Shown here: one piece after another, positions 23,100 to 34,078 of the stretch
How positions within the stretch are numbered: the stretch's first letter is position 1
Layout of the letters: every line of letters starts with the position of its first letter
Origin: Nigrospora sphaerica
Lineage: Eukaryota > Ascomycota > Sordariomycetes > Amphisphaeriales > Apiosporaceae
Assembly (NCBI GenBank): GCA_018287875.1
Contig: JAGVVL010000015.1
Coordinates: 2,232,001-2,296,000, forward strand
Direction of reading: 5' to 3'
Length of the DNA: 64,000 nucleotides
Position numbers and translations under genes: made by a program
The notes under the pieces: model-generated
Told to the model about the DNA's origin: nothing
What the model saw: only the letters and a program-made list of their open reading frames with translations
The model's database searches: none

Positions 23100-24302
23100 G
23101 GCGGGAGGGAGATGACGGACGCGGACGGTGAGCCAGGCAGTGGGTGAGGGGGGCGGCTGGCGGCGGCCGGCGGCTTGGGCGGGTGTTTCGCTTCGGATAC
23201 GCCGGTGGATGGCACTCTTGGGGGGGATATGCTGAGGAACCGAACCTGATGGAACTACTCTATAATCTTTAATCAATATCGAAGGCTCTCGGATACATTC
23301 GTTTTGTGTTCCTGCCTGGACGCGACATCCTCGCCCCTCTACTTCCCCGCTGTCGGCCGGGGCAGAGCTTGAACGGCCGCCAGAAGAACAGAAGAACTTG
23401 GTTCGCTGGGCCCGAGACTGGTGAATCACGCTGGGACGACGTATCGGTTCGACTCGGCGCCTGCGTCGAGATGGGCGCACTCTGCCGTTGAAGTAAGTGA
23501 TTGATTGAAGTAGGGTGAAGAGAAGGAGAACCAACTACAAGTAAGGGGTGCTTAGGAGGAACACGCCTGAGAGAGATTTTAGTCTCACGACCCAGGCTCC
23601 TGTGAGCCTGCTGTTCTGCAGCTTGTCAGAAGCTTGTCAATAACCGATCAAAATGGTCGTGAGTTGCATTGTGCCCAAATGAAAGGTGTAAATCTGATAG
23701 GCTAAACTAACATCCTGGCGTGAATTGTCCATGATGTTCTTACCAACTTGCGATCCGTTTCCGTGGCAATAGTATTGGCCTGGATCTCTTCCAATTTATC
23801 TTGATTCAGACGTAAAGAAATGCCCTGCCGCCGGCTTAGAAACACAAAAGATCGCCGGTACTGCTTAAAGTTCCGATGGAGAGAACGTGTCGGTTTTTTT
23901 TCTTTCTTTCGACGGGAGACGCTTCCCGAAGTGCCCGTGGGTTCCGGAGTCAATTCATTTCAGTGAGGTTGCGAGCTTTCCGTTTCAATATCTTGCTGAC
24001 CATGACAGCGGAACAGAACAGGCGACCTAGTCAGTAGCCAATGGACCACAACACTTGCGCTCACTTGAACGTATCGATTTTGGAAGCATGAATGGTTACT
24101 GACGGCCGAAGCAGCCCGCAGGGCAATATTTGACCAGAAAACCATTATCATTAAATATGGTTATGACAACTAGGGTAGACAAAGGAGAAAATTAGGGCTC
24201 TGTGGTCATCCTCCAAAATTTATACCATTACCAACTCTCCTTCTTCCCGTTATAAACCACTCTGCATTTGTGGCAACCCCTCTCTTCTGTACCTACCCCC
24301 AC
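23100..24302. other. intergenic interval, no gene seen
   Basis: Downstream regions of two genes. The part from about 23,600 to 24,290 is AT-richer than average. Open frames here are short and lack motifs. Confidence 0.55.
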
Positions 24303-27300
24303 TTAGTAGTAGCCGTAGCGGCTCTTGGTCTTGGTCTTGGTCACAGTGGTGAAAGATCCATTGGAGTTCGTCTGTAGGATCAAGTTAGTCACGGTGGTAC
24401 CAAAGGCGCCAGGGGTTGAAACTTACGGTAGTAAAGGTGGTAACAGGAGCGGAAGTGATGGTTGACGAGGGGGTCAGAGTCCGCGTGATGGTCAAGGTAC
24501 CGGAAGTCTCCGTGGTAACGCGAGCGGAAGAAGTCGGGGTCACGGTACGGGTGATGGTCAGGGTACCGGAGGTCTCAGTAGTAAGCTGAGCCGACGACGA
24601 GGGGGTGACGGTGCGCGTGATAGTCAGGGTACCGGAAGTCTCGGTGGTGAGCTGGGCAGACGACGACGGAGTCACGGTGCGGGTGATAGTCAGGGTACCG
24701 GAAGTCTCGGTGGTAAGCTGAGCCGACGACGAGGGGGTGACGGTGCGCGTAATAGTCAGGGTACCGGAAGTCTCGGTGGTAAGCTGAGCCGACGACGAGG
24801 GGGTGACGGTGCGCGTGATAGTCAGGGTACCGGAAGTCTCGGTGGTGAGCTGGGCAGACGACGACGGAGTCACGGTACGGGTGATGGTCAGGGTACCGGA
24901 GGTCTCGGTGGTAAGCTGAGCCGACGACGAGGGGGTGACGGTGCGCGTGATAGTCAGGGTACCGGAAGTCTCAGTGGTAAGCTGAGCCGACGAAGACGGG
25001 GTGACGGTACGCGTGATAGTGACGGTTCCGGAAGTCTCGGTGGTAAGCTGAGCAGAAGTCGACGACGGGATGATGGTGCGCGTGGTGGTGAACGTGCCGC
25101 TAGTCTCAGTGGTAACCTGGGCCGACGAAGACGGGGTGACTGTGCGAGTAATGGTCAGGGTACCGGAGGTCTCGGTGGTAAGCTGAGCCGACGACGAGGG
25201 GGTGACGGTACGGGTGATAGTCAGGGTACCGGAAGTCTCAGTGGTGAGCTGAGCCGACGACGAGGGGGTGACGGTACGGGTGATGGTCAGGGTACCGGAA
25301 GTCTCAGTAGTAAGCTGAGCCGACGAAGACGGGGTGACAGTGCGCGTGATAGTCAGGGTACCGGAGGTCTCAGTGGTGAGCTGGGCAGACGACGACGGAG
25401 TCACGGTACGGGTGATGGTCAGGGTACCGGAGGTCTCGGTGGTAAGCTGAACCGACGACGAGGGGGTGACGGTGCGCGTGATGGTCAGGGTACCGGAAGT
25501 CTCAGTGGTAAGCTGAGCCGACGAAGACGGGGTGACAGTGCGCGTGATAGTCAGGGTACCGGAAGTCTCAGTGGTGAGCTGGGCAGACGACGACGGAGTC
25601 ACGGTACGGGTGATGGTCAGGGTACCGGAGGTCTCGGTGGTAAGCTGAGCCGACGACGAGGGGGTGACGGTGCGCGTGATAGTCAGGGTACCGGAAGTCT
25701 CGGTGGTGAGCTGGGCAGACGACGACGGAGTCACGGTACGGGTGATGGTCAGAGTACCGGAGGTCTCGGTGGTGAGCTGAGCCGACGACGAGGGGGTGAC
25801 GGTACGCGTGATAGTGACAGTTCCGGAGGTCTCAGTGGTAAGCTGAACCGACGACGAGGGGGTGACGGTGCGCGTGATGGTCAGGGTACCGGAGGTCTCG
25901 GTGGTAAGCTGAGCCGACGACGAGGGGGTGACAGTACGCGTGATAGTGACGGTTCCGGAGGTCTCAGTGGTAAGCTGAACCGACGACGAGGGGGTGACGG
26001 TGCGCGTGATGGTCAGGGTACCGGAAGTCTCGGTGGTGAGCTGGGCAGACGACGACGGAGTCACGGTACGGGTGATGGTCAGGGTACCGGAAGTCTCAGT
26101 AGTAAGCTGAGCCGACGAAGACGGGGTGACAGTGCGCGTGATAGTCAGGGTACCGGAAGTCTCAGTGGTGAGCTGGGCAGACGACGACGGAGTCACGGTA
26201 CGGGTGATGGTCAGGGTACCGGAAGTCTCAGTAGTAAGCTGAGCCGACGAAGACGGGGTGACAGTGCGCGTGATAGTCAGGGTACCGGAGGTCTCAGTGG
26301 TGAGCTGGGCAGACGACGACGGAGTCACGGTACGGGTGATGGTCAGGGTACCGGAGGTCTCGGTGGTAAGCTGAACCGACGACGAGGGGGTGACGGTGCG
26401 CGTGATGGTCAGGGTACCGGAAGTCTCAGTGGTAAGCTGAGCCGACGAAGACGGGGTGACAGTGCGCGTGATAGTCAGGGTACCGGAAGTCTCAGTGGTG
26501 AGCTGGGCAGACGACGACGGAGTCACGGTACGGGTGATGGTCAGGGTACCGGAGGTCTCGGTGGTAAGCTGAGCCGACGACGAGGGGGTGACGGTGCGCG
26601 TGATAGTCAGGGTACCGGAAGTCTCAGTGGTGAGCTGGGCAGACGACGACGGAGTCACGGTACGGGTGATGGTCAGGGTACCGGAGGTCTCGGTGGTAAG
26701 CTGAGCCGACGACGAGGGGGTGACAGTACGCGTGATAGTGACGGTTCCGGAGGTCTCAGTGGTAAGCTGAACCGACGACGAGGGGGTGACGGTGCGCGTG
26801 ATGGTCAGGGTACCGGAAGTCTCAGTAGTAAGCTGAGCCGACGAAGACGGGGTGACAGTGCGCGTGATAGTCAGGGTACCGGAAGTCTCAGTGGTGAGCT
26901 GGGCAGACGACGACGGAGTCACGGTACGGGTGATGGTCAGGGTACCGGAGGTCTCGGTGGTAAGCTGAACCGACGACGAGGGGGTGACGGTGCGCGTGAT
27001 GGTCAGGGTACCGGAAGTCTCGGTGGTAAGCTGAGCCGACGAAGACGGGGTGACGGTACGGGTGATGGTCAGAGTTCCGGAAGTCTCAGTGGTAAGCTGA
27101 GCCGACGAAGACGGGGTGATAGTGCGCGTGGTGGTGAGCGTGCCGCTGGTCTCGGTCGTGACCTGGACCGAAGAAGGAGTAATCGTTCTGGTCGTCGTGA
27201 GCGTGCCGCTCGTCTCGGTCGTCACGGGGAACGAAGACGAGGGAGTCAGGGTGCGCGTAATCGTCAACGAACCGCTCGTCTCGGTCGTCACGGGGAACGA

Positions 27301-28722
27301 AGAGGAGGGCGTGAGTGTACGCGTGAACGTCAGGGAACCGCTCGTCTCGGTCGTCACAGGGAACGAAGATGAGGGCGTCAGGGTACGCGTGAACGTCAGG
27401 GAACCGCTCGTCTCAGTCGTCACGGGGAACGAAGACGAGGGCGTCAGGGTGCGCGTGAACGTCAGCGAACCGCTCGTCTCGGTCGTCACGGGGAACGAAG
27501 ACGAGGGCGTCAGGGTGCGCGTAATCGTCAGCGAACCGCTCGTCTCGGTCGTCACAGGGAACGAAGACGAGGGCGTCAGGGTGCGCGTGAACGTCAGCGA
27601 ACCGCTCGTCTCAGTCGTCACGGGGAACGAAGAGGAGGGCGTCAGGGTACGCGTAATCGTCAGCGAACCGCTCGTCTCGGTCGTCACGGGGAACGAAGAC
27701 GAGGGCGTCAGGGTGCGCGTAATCGTCAGCGAACCGCTCGTCTCGGTCGTCACGGGGAACGAAGACGAGGGCGTCAGGGTGCGTGTAATCGTCAGCGAAC
27801 CGCTCGTCTCAGTCGTCACAGGGAACGAAGACGAGGGCGTCAGGGTACGCGTGAACGTCTGGGAACCGCTCGTCTCAGTCGTCACAGGGAACGAAGAGGA
27901 GGGCGTCAGGGTACGCGTAATCGTCAGCGAACCGCTCGTCTCGGTCGTCACGGGGAACGAAGACGAGGGCGTCAGGGTGCGCGTGAACGTCAGCGAACCG
28001 CTCGTCTCAGTCGTCACAGGGAACGAAGACGAGGGCGTCAGGGTACGCGTGAACGTCTGGGAACCGCTCGTCTCAGTCGTCACAGGGAACGAAGAGGAGG
28101 GCGTCAGGGTACGCGTAATCGTCAGCGAACCGCTCGTCTCGGTCGTCACGGGGAACGAAGACGAGGGCGTCAGGGTGCGCGTGAACGTCAGCGAACCGCT
28201 CGTCTCAGTCGTCACAGGGAACGAAGACGAGGGCGTCAGGGTGCGCGTGAACGTCTGGGAACCGCTCGTCTCAGTCGTCACGGGGAACGAAGACGAGGGC
28301 GTGAGGGTGCGCGTGAACGTCAGGGAACCACTCGTCTCGGTCGTCACAGGGAACGAAGACGAGGGCGTCAGGGTACGCGTGAACGTCTGGGAACCGCTCG
28401 TCTCAGTCGTCACAGGGAACGAAGACGAGGGCGTCAGGGTACGCGTGAACGTCTGGGAACCGCTCGTCTCGGTCGTCACCTTGGGGGTAGACGAGGACGA
28501 AGGCGTGATGGTTCGCGTGATGGTTCGTGTGCCGCTCGTCTCGGTGGTAAGAATGCGGGAGGACGACTTGTACCCGTAGTTTTTATTGGCGTGGTTGCCT
28601 TGCGGCAAAGCAGAAACGCTGGCGGAAGAAGTCAGTCTGGCACGCAAACAGGGAACAAGCTGTTAGGAAACTTACCCTTGCAGCGCGACTGCCGCCAAGG
28701 CAATGCACTTGAGGTTGTACAT
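24303..28722 (-). CDS. giant secreted Ser/Thr-rich 22-residue-repeat (mucin-like) protein
   Basis: 1,435 residues in three exons, 28722-28676, 28618-24427 and 24371-24303, with introns of 57 and 55 nt. Exon 1 joined to exon 2 gives a signal peptide (MYNLKCIALAAVALQGVSA). Residues about 40 to 1,400 are about 60 copies of a 22-residue unit. The N-terminal 19 units follow VTTETSG(S)xTxTRTLTPSSSFP, and about 40 further units follow LTTETSGTLTITRTVTPSSSAQ. The short last exon ends in KTKTKSRYGYY. Dense Thr/Ser/Pro predicts heavy O-mannosylation and an extended rod, so it is a wall, adhesion or matrix protein. No GPI-anchor signal or globular domain was seen. Regular Arg and Glu in every unit is unlike many mucins. 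The exact copy number may be affected by assembly. Confidence 0.88.
24460..28560. repeat. 66-bp coding minisatellite, about 60 units in two subfamilies
   Basis: Period 66 nt over roughly 4.1 kb. One block (about 27,215-28,480) has 19 units of the SFP type; the other (about 24,490-27,130) has about 40 units of the SAQ/SVQ type. Within a block, units differ by only a few nucleotides. One diverged unit near 25,050-25,120 breaks the second block. Confidence 0.95.
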
Positions 28723-28870
28723 CGTAGGCGCGATGCTGTAACGAGCGTGAAGAACGAGTGTGGGGGAAAGAGTGTGGTTGCCACAAGCCAGCTATCCTAA
28801 AGAGTGAAGGATACTGAGGCTGGATGCTGTCTGCTGGATGGTGATGTTTTGGAGGGCTTAGAGGCCATGT

Positions 28871-28876
28871 TATATA
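28871..28876 (-). promoter_or_regulatory. TATA box of the repeat-protein gene
   Basis: TATATA on the minus strand about 150 nt upstream of the ATG at 28722. Confidence 0.5.
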
Positions 28877-30748
28877 GACACTTCGGGTCCGCGCGGAAGG
28901 CCACGATGGTGCCCGTAGGCCTGCGTAGCTGTCGGGCGGCATAGCAAGCTGGCGGCCAGGCCGCTCGAGCGCGGGGAGATTTGGTGAGGGCGGATTGTTT
29001 ACTCGTGAGAGTGATGCTCAACCAAGGGCAGCAGGCCCATGTCTCGTTGGTCGGGTGTGGCGTTGGTCCAATGGGGGCCGCTGGGGACATGCTTGGGCCG
29101 TCAAGGCGGTCGACAAGCTGCCCGCCATGCTGACCGGTTACGATCCCCAGGCTGAGAGAGGGTCCTAGCCATGGCGGGGTTTGCGGTCGAGCTACAGAGA
29201 GGAAGGACCCTGTGCCTGGTCCTCGGTATGCCGGCCGCAGCTCTCCACAAATTTCCAAATCGCCGGTTGCGCTGAACATGGGATTTGGCCATGGGGGAAG
29301 TCAGATTCGCCCAGAGGCCGGTACCGAGCACCAGGCTAGCAGAGGGCCACTGTCCGAGCACCGTCTGGGCAGGCGGGTCTGTCTCAGAACGTGGTCGGCC
29401 TGGTTGGATATGACGACAATCTCCCAGCTTCTGGGGCCAAGAGGATGGCGTGGCGCCGAGGATGGACACTGACCGACCCGATCAACATGCTGGGAATCCC
29501 CTCTCGTCCTCTGGTTGGTCTCCTTGCAGATCTGCAGCTGCGGCAGCAGCCGCCGCTGTTGCCATGGCAGGTGCCCATGACGGTAGGTCCACGGTCCACC
29601 GCTGTTCAGTGCCGACTTGGCCCTTCCGTTGCCTTGACCGCAGGCGGCATCACGGCCTTCATGGTGCGCAACCGAAATTTGGCGGTGAAAGCATAAGGTC
29701 CGAGGGCTGTTGCCGCGGGGCCGGGTGTCGTCCCTGGGAGATGCAGATTACTTGCAGCGTCAAGAGGTCGTGCACCTCAGACCGGTTGACTAGTTATGCG
29801 TAACGATTCGGCTAGATGGCGGTCTGATCAGATGGACTCGGTTTGATTGAAGGGAAGATGTCGAAGAACGGGATGGCGTTTGGTTGGTTCGATGGATGAA
29901 GGTTGGTTTGTTCGGATGGGCCCGATAGCCGAACCCATGTGTTTCCAGGCAACGGGATTTTGGTGCAAGACCTAAGCCTGGCATAGGTAAGTTGCGGACC
30001 TACTGTCATGTACAACGTACATGCGTGGGGTTGAAGCGGGAGCGGGAGGGCGGCAAGCATTAGCCAAGCTTCACTAGGACGGGCGATGACAAGGGGGTGC
30101 AAAATGACGGATGAGAACGTTGCTTGTTCAACAAGCTCGAAAGCTTGCGCGCTCTTGGCTCGGAATCGCCTCCTCGCTCTATGGCGGTTAATGTGGAGGG
30201 AGGTATTAGGCTGAGATGGATGAAAGGGTGATGTGCACCTACATAGAATTGCGGAATGGGAAGCCAACACTAGGTAGCCATTGACCCTCGTCCTGCAAGT
30301 GGCATGAGGAGTGGCGCCGTGGTTGGAATATCGCGACTTTGCTTGGTGACACCATGGAAACAATTCGAGGCACTGATGACACATTGGCCTCCAATGCGGT
30401 AGCCGTTTACTTCGGTGCAAACGCACCTCCCACTTGATTTGCGTATTCCTCGACCAGAGCGTCTTTCATGAAGGTACCCATGTACCTCTTCTCGTACTGG
30501 ACCAAGCCCGCACGAGGGGGGATCACTAGCACATCAGCAACTCCAATACAGGCTGGATGAGGATGGAAGTGTTCTGCTATGCAGGGTGCCGATGGGTTCA
30601 TCGCCCTTCTCTTGCTCCGAATCCTCCATCGTGCCCACACCGCAAGGATGAAGCCATCACGGCCAATGAGAAACGGCAATTTTATGCGTCGGCATGATTC
30701 ACGAATGCTGTCCCCGCTTCCACGGTCGGGTTGAACGGAGGAATCGGG

Positions 30749-31141
30749 TTACATGGAGTAATCGGGCTGCTTCCCGTGACGATTATCGTAGTATTCTCCT
30801 GACAGGATCATATCCGGCGCGCAACCCGGGATGAAGCCCGGTTCGATGGCGCCCCAAAGGTCCCCGTTTCCCTTACACCGCGCCGACGACATTTGGGGGG
30901 CGTGGTTGGTGGCCTTGACGTGTTCCCACAGCCTCCAGCCCGAGCAGAACGACGTCGTGGCGAGGCGTCCAGGGGAGGCCGGGGGGGGTAAAAGGTCGAA
31001 GCAAGACTGTACTGATCCCAAGGCAGGATTCGCCTCCGGACGTCCGTCTCCCATCTGTCCAGAAGCGCCCGAATGCCATGGTCGTGCTACACCGCTGACG
31101 ATATGCCTTACCGTCTCCATTCGGTACCGACGACTTGGCAT
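30749..31141 (-). CDS. coding-like fragment, C-terminal end of an unknown protein
   Basis: The last 80 or so codons have GC-rich third positions and a protein-like composition (GWRLWEHVKATNHAPQMS, then GDLWGAIEPGFIPGCAPDM, then EYYDNRHGKQPDYSM and stop). The upstream part of the frame, including the formal start MPSRRYR, is less convincing, so the real N-terminus may come from an unresolved exon further right. It lies downstream of, and in the same direction as, the glycosyltransferase gene. Family not recognised; it could be a gene remnant. Confidence 0.3.
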   Translation of the reverse strand: MPSRRYRMETVRHIVSGVARPWHSGASGQMGDGRPEANPALGSVQSCFDLLPPPASPGRLATTSFCSGWRLWEHVKATNHAPQMSSARCKGNGDLWGAIEPGFIPGCAPDMILSGEYYDNRHGKQPDYSM

Positions 31142-31602
31142 CGCCCGGATCTAACCGTCCGATGCCTCGTGGCCGCTCAGCCCCAGGCCCGTCAATGGTC
31201 AGCCACGCATTTGTTGAGAGGCGGAACGGCTCGGCCGCCGAGCCCAGCCACAGGGGGCCAAGCGGCACGGCAGTGGAGGGATTAGTTGGGTATCGCCGCC
31301 GTGTTTGCTGCTCCCGTAAGCGAGTCCGTCGCGTGTGCCCATCTCGCGGTCGGGTGCGGTGGGTGCGGCGGATCGAAAACCTCGAACCGGGTCGGCGGGA
31401 CAGAATTGCCTCACGCCTATCGAAGACCATGCAAGATAAGGTTTGGGGACGTGAGGGCGCGCCTTGGTATGACCGGCCAAAAATAAGCAATGTTCCATAA
31501 CACAATCTTTTTCCGCCCAAGGGGTCTAGGCCTGCTTTTCCTCCCTCTCCAGGTCCGCCATTTCCACCCCTGCCGCCCCCCCCTCCTTTCTTCTTCTCCG
31601 CG

Positions 31603-32847
31603 TCAATCCGCCTGCAGCAGCCGACCCCTCTTGATGGGCGGGCGCACAACGGCCAGCTTGGGATCGCGAGGCGGCAAGGCGTCCTGAGTCCAGTAGACCA
31701 TGGCGGAGCGTAGCCAGTGGGCGTAGGTGCCGGGGACGACGTCGGCACCATCGTGGGCGCGCCAGAGGGAGCCGAGGGTCGGGCCCAGGACGCGCAGGAT
31801 AAGGCCGTGGGCGAGCTTGAAGCCGAAGCTGCGGCGCAGGCAGCCCTCGACAATGGCGCGTGCGCGCCCCTGGTCCGCCGTCTCGGCCTCGCCGGCCCGC
31901 GGCAGCGGCAGCGACAGCAGCGCGAAGGCCTCGGGCCCCGACCACGCCGTGAAGACGTTGACGAGTTGCGATCCCTCCATGTATTCCATCGCCCACACGT
32001 GCTCGGCCACGTAACGCGGCCCGTGCCAGCCGTCGGCCTCGTCCACGAGCCCCATGACCATGGTCATAGCCTGCCCCTGGATGATGTAGTCAGACAGCAG
32101 CTGGCTCACCTCGGCCGGCCCGTACGTCCGTCCGCCCTCCTCGAAGGACATATTCGAGCTCGCTCCCATCAGCGGCACGCCCCTTAGCAGCCCGCTCGCG
32201 TGCATGCCCTCGGTGCTCGTCTTGCCGCCGTCTTCGGCCCAGAGCGCCAGCAGCAGCGCGTGGCACCGCTGGAAGAGCACATTGCCCGGGCGCGCGCCGA
32301 GGAAGTAGTTGGTCAGCTCCGTTGGCCCTTCCTCGCCGCCCGAGCTGTACGAGAGCACCTCCCAGGGCCCCGCGGGATCCCCGACCGTCTCGTTCCACAG
32401 CCGGTTCAGGTCGCCGATTTGCATGAAGCCCACGTCGGCGTACACGCCCCCGTACCTGAGAAGCAGCGGCCACCGCACCAGGTCCGACGTGTGCTGCAGC
32501 GCGTGCGTGCCTGTGATGCTGCGCTCGCGGAAGGCGCGCGGGAACGTCGCCGGGTCGCTGACATCGAGGTAGTTGGCAATGTGGTGAGGCGAACCCTCAT
32601 GGTAGTCGACCACCCGGACCGTCCAGCCGAACTTGGAGAATCGCCTGTGCCAGGCCCGGACGTTGCGTTGGGTGTAGGGGTGCATGTGAGAAAAACCCTG
32701 GTGCCAGAAGAACCAAATGTTCTTGTCACTCACGACGGGTCTGGGCCGCAGTAGCTCATGGTCGATCTCGGCGTCGGGACGAAGGTCGAGCAGCTCCTCC
32801 GGTGTGGCGTGTAAGCCCTCGGGTATGGGGTAGTTTGGCGGCTCCAT
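31603..32847 (-). CDS. capsular-polysaccharide-type glycosyltransferase (Caps_synth/GT32-like)
   Basis: 414 residues from the Met at 32847 (MEPPNYPIPEG); the frame is open to a Met at 32955, which would add 36 residues with a hydrophobic patch. No intron. Motifs of the family: NIWFFWHQG near the N-terminus, then HTSDLVRWPLLLRYGGVYADVGF, where Asp-Leu-Val-Arg and Gly-Gly-Val-Tyr-x-Asp form the sugar-nucleotide site. The second Asp of a DxD motif is Gly here (DVG), a form I recall from fungal members. The lack of an obvious signal peptide or transmembrane helix leaves location open. A role in wall or exopolysaccharide assembly is inferred from the family. Confidence 0.8.
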   Translation of the reverse strand: MEPPNYPIPEGLHATPEELLDLRPDAEIDHELLRPRPVVSDKNIWFFWHQGFSHMHPYTQRNVRAWHRRFSKFGWTVRVVDYHEGSPHHIANYLDVSDPATFPRAFRERSITGTHALQHTSDLVRWPLLLRYGGVYADVGFMQIGDLNRLWNETVGDPAGPWEVLSYSSGGEEGPTELTNYFLGARPGNVLFQRCHALLLALWAEDGGKTSTEGMHASGLLRGVPLMGASSNMSFEEGGRTYGPAEVSQLLSDYIIQGQAMTMVMGLVDEADGWHGPRYVAEHVWAMEYMEGSQLVNVFTAWSGPEAFALLSLPLPRAGEAETADQGRARAIVEGCLRRSFGFKLAHGLILRVLGPTLGSLWRAHDGADVVPGTYAHWLRSAMVYWTQDALPPRDPKLAVVRPPIKRGRLLQAD

Positions 32848-34078
32848 GGTGGTCTGCTGTGTTTGGTGGGCTCGGGGGTTAAGGGCAAGTAGCATGAAGG
32901 CTACAGCGAGTGAATGGATTCCTTGGTCAGATATTGAAGGATTACTCAGAACCACGGGGCGCGTCTTCGCCCCTTTTGTATTCCTATGTAAGATACAGGG
33001 GAAGGCTATCTCTCGCCATCGTCAACTTCAGTGGCGAAACGGCGTAATCCCAACATGGGTCGATGTACAAGTAAAGTAAGCAGCAACCGATACAGGCCGC
33101 AGTTGTAGCGTTTCATCCTGCCCCCGTTCAATTCAGCTCACAGTGATTCAAAATGAGCATCATTCACGTGACTTGATTGCGGATACTGGTGCCATTACCA
33201 CGGAACCCCCGAGAAAGATGGCGCTATGAAATTGGCTGCGCGTGCATAAGGTAAAAAAAAGTACATGCGTTCAGGGGGATAGACGACATACTCGAATCCT
33301 CCTCGTGTCAAGCGCCCAATACTGGCTCCCCGCTTCCATCGGGGCATATGTCTGCGCAAGCCCATTAAGGCGCACGCGCAGGCTGCCCGCCGCATAGAAC
33401 GCATTGGCCCGGGCCCCCCTGTGCCCTGCGCCGGGTCGGCGTCCCTCCGGAAGCGCGGCCCGCCTACCTCCGCTGGAGACTGCCGGCGTTGAAGGATCGC
33501 CGGGTATTGAGGAGCGTTCCGCGCCGTGATGCGCGGGAAGGGCTCGCGAGCATGGCCAAGGAGCCGTCGGCCTTGTGCCCCGAACCGGGCGACGAGGCCC
33601 CGCAGATCCGCGACGCACTGCTAAACGCCGGCGTCTAGGTTTTCACTTGCCACGGCCCGCAGGAACACTGCATCTAGCTGCTCGCCGCTCACCTGCTCGG
33701 CATCCGTCAGCGGTCGCCAATACGCGACGGGTAGAGAGAGGGAAAGACGTGAGGGCTACTTGGGAATTCTCTCTTGGCCGATAAAATGTCGTTGACCTTG
33801 GATCATTGTGCAATCAGTGGCATCTCTGACAATAAACTCTGGATCAACGCCTCACATGCTGTTGATATGTGTAGCCAACCCGTGCAGTGACCTCGTTTTC
33901 CGGGCTGTTATGCATAGGCATTCTGCCGTACGCGAAGCTCTCGTTGCTACGTTCCGTCAGTACCCGGGGCCATCGGACGGGACTCAGCAGCTTTCGGTTT
34001 TTCACAGAGGGAGGGCCGAAGTGGAAGCCTCAATGTTGTCCACGGCGACCTGGGGCGAACAGCGAATCTGCTCTGCTG
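32848..34078. other. intergenic interval with a GC-rich coding-like patch
   Basis: Most is plain intergenic DNA. From about 33,300 to 33,650 there is an abrupt GC-rich patch with GC-biased third positions on both strands but no intact gene; the plus-strand frame ends EAPQIRDALLNAGV then a stop. Confidence 0.4.

Larger units (their letters stand above)
28723..31602. other. intergenic interval with one coding-like fragment
   Basis: Begins with the repeat gene's promoter (TATATA at 28871-28876, minus strand). The rest holds no gene I can support except a coding-like minus-strand tail at 30,749-31,141. Confidence 0.5.

Noticed and set aside
27116..28579. 487-codon plus-strand frame opposite the repeat gene
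   Set aside because: It is open only because a 66-nt repeat without stops on that strand repeats many times; no signal, splice or family support.
24303..28722. CRISPR array
   Set aside because: Repeats are directly adjacent coding units with no unique spacers, in a eukaryotic gene.
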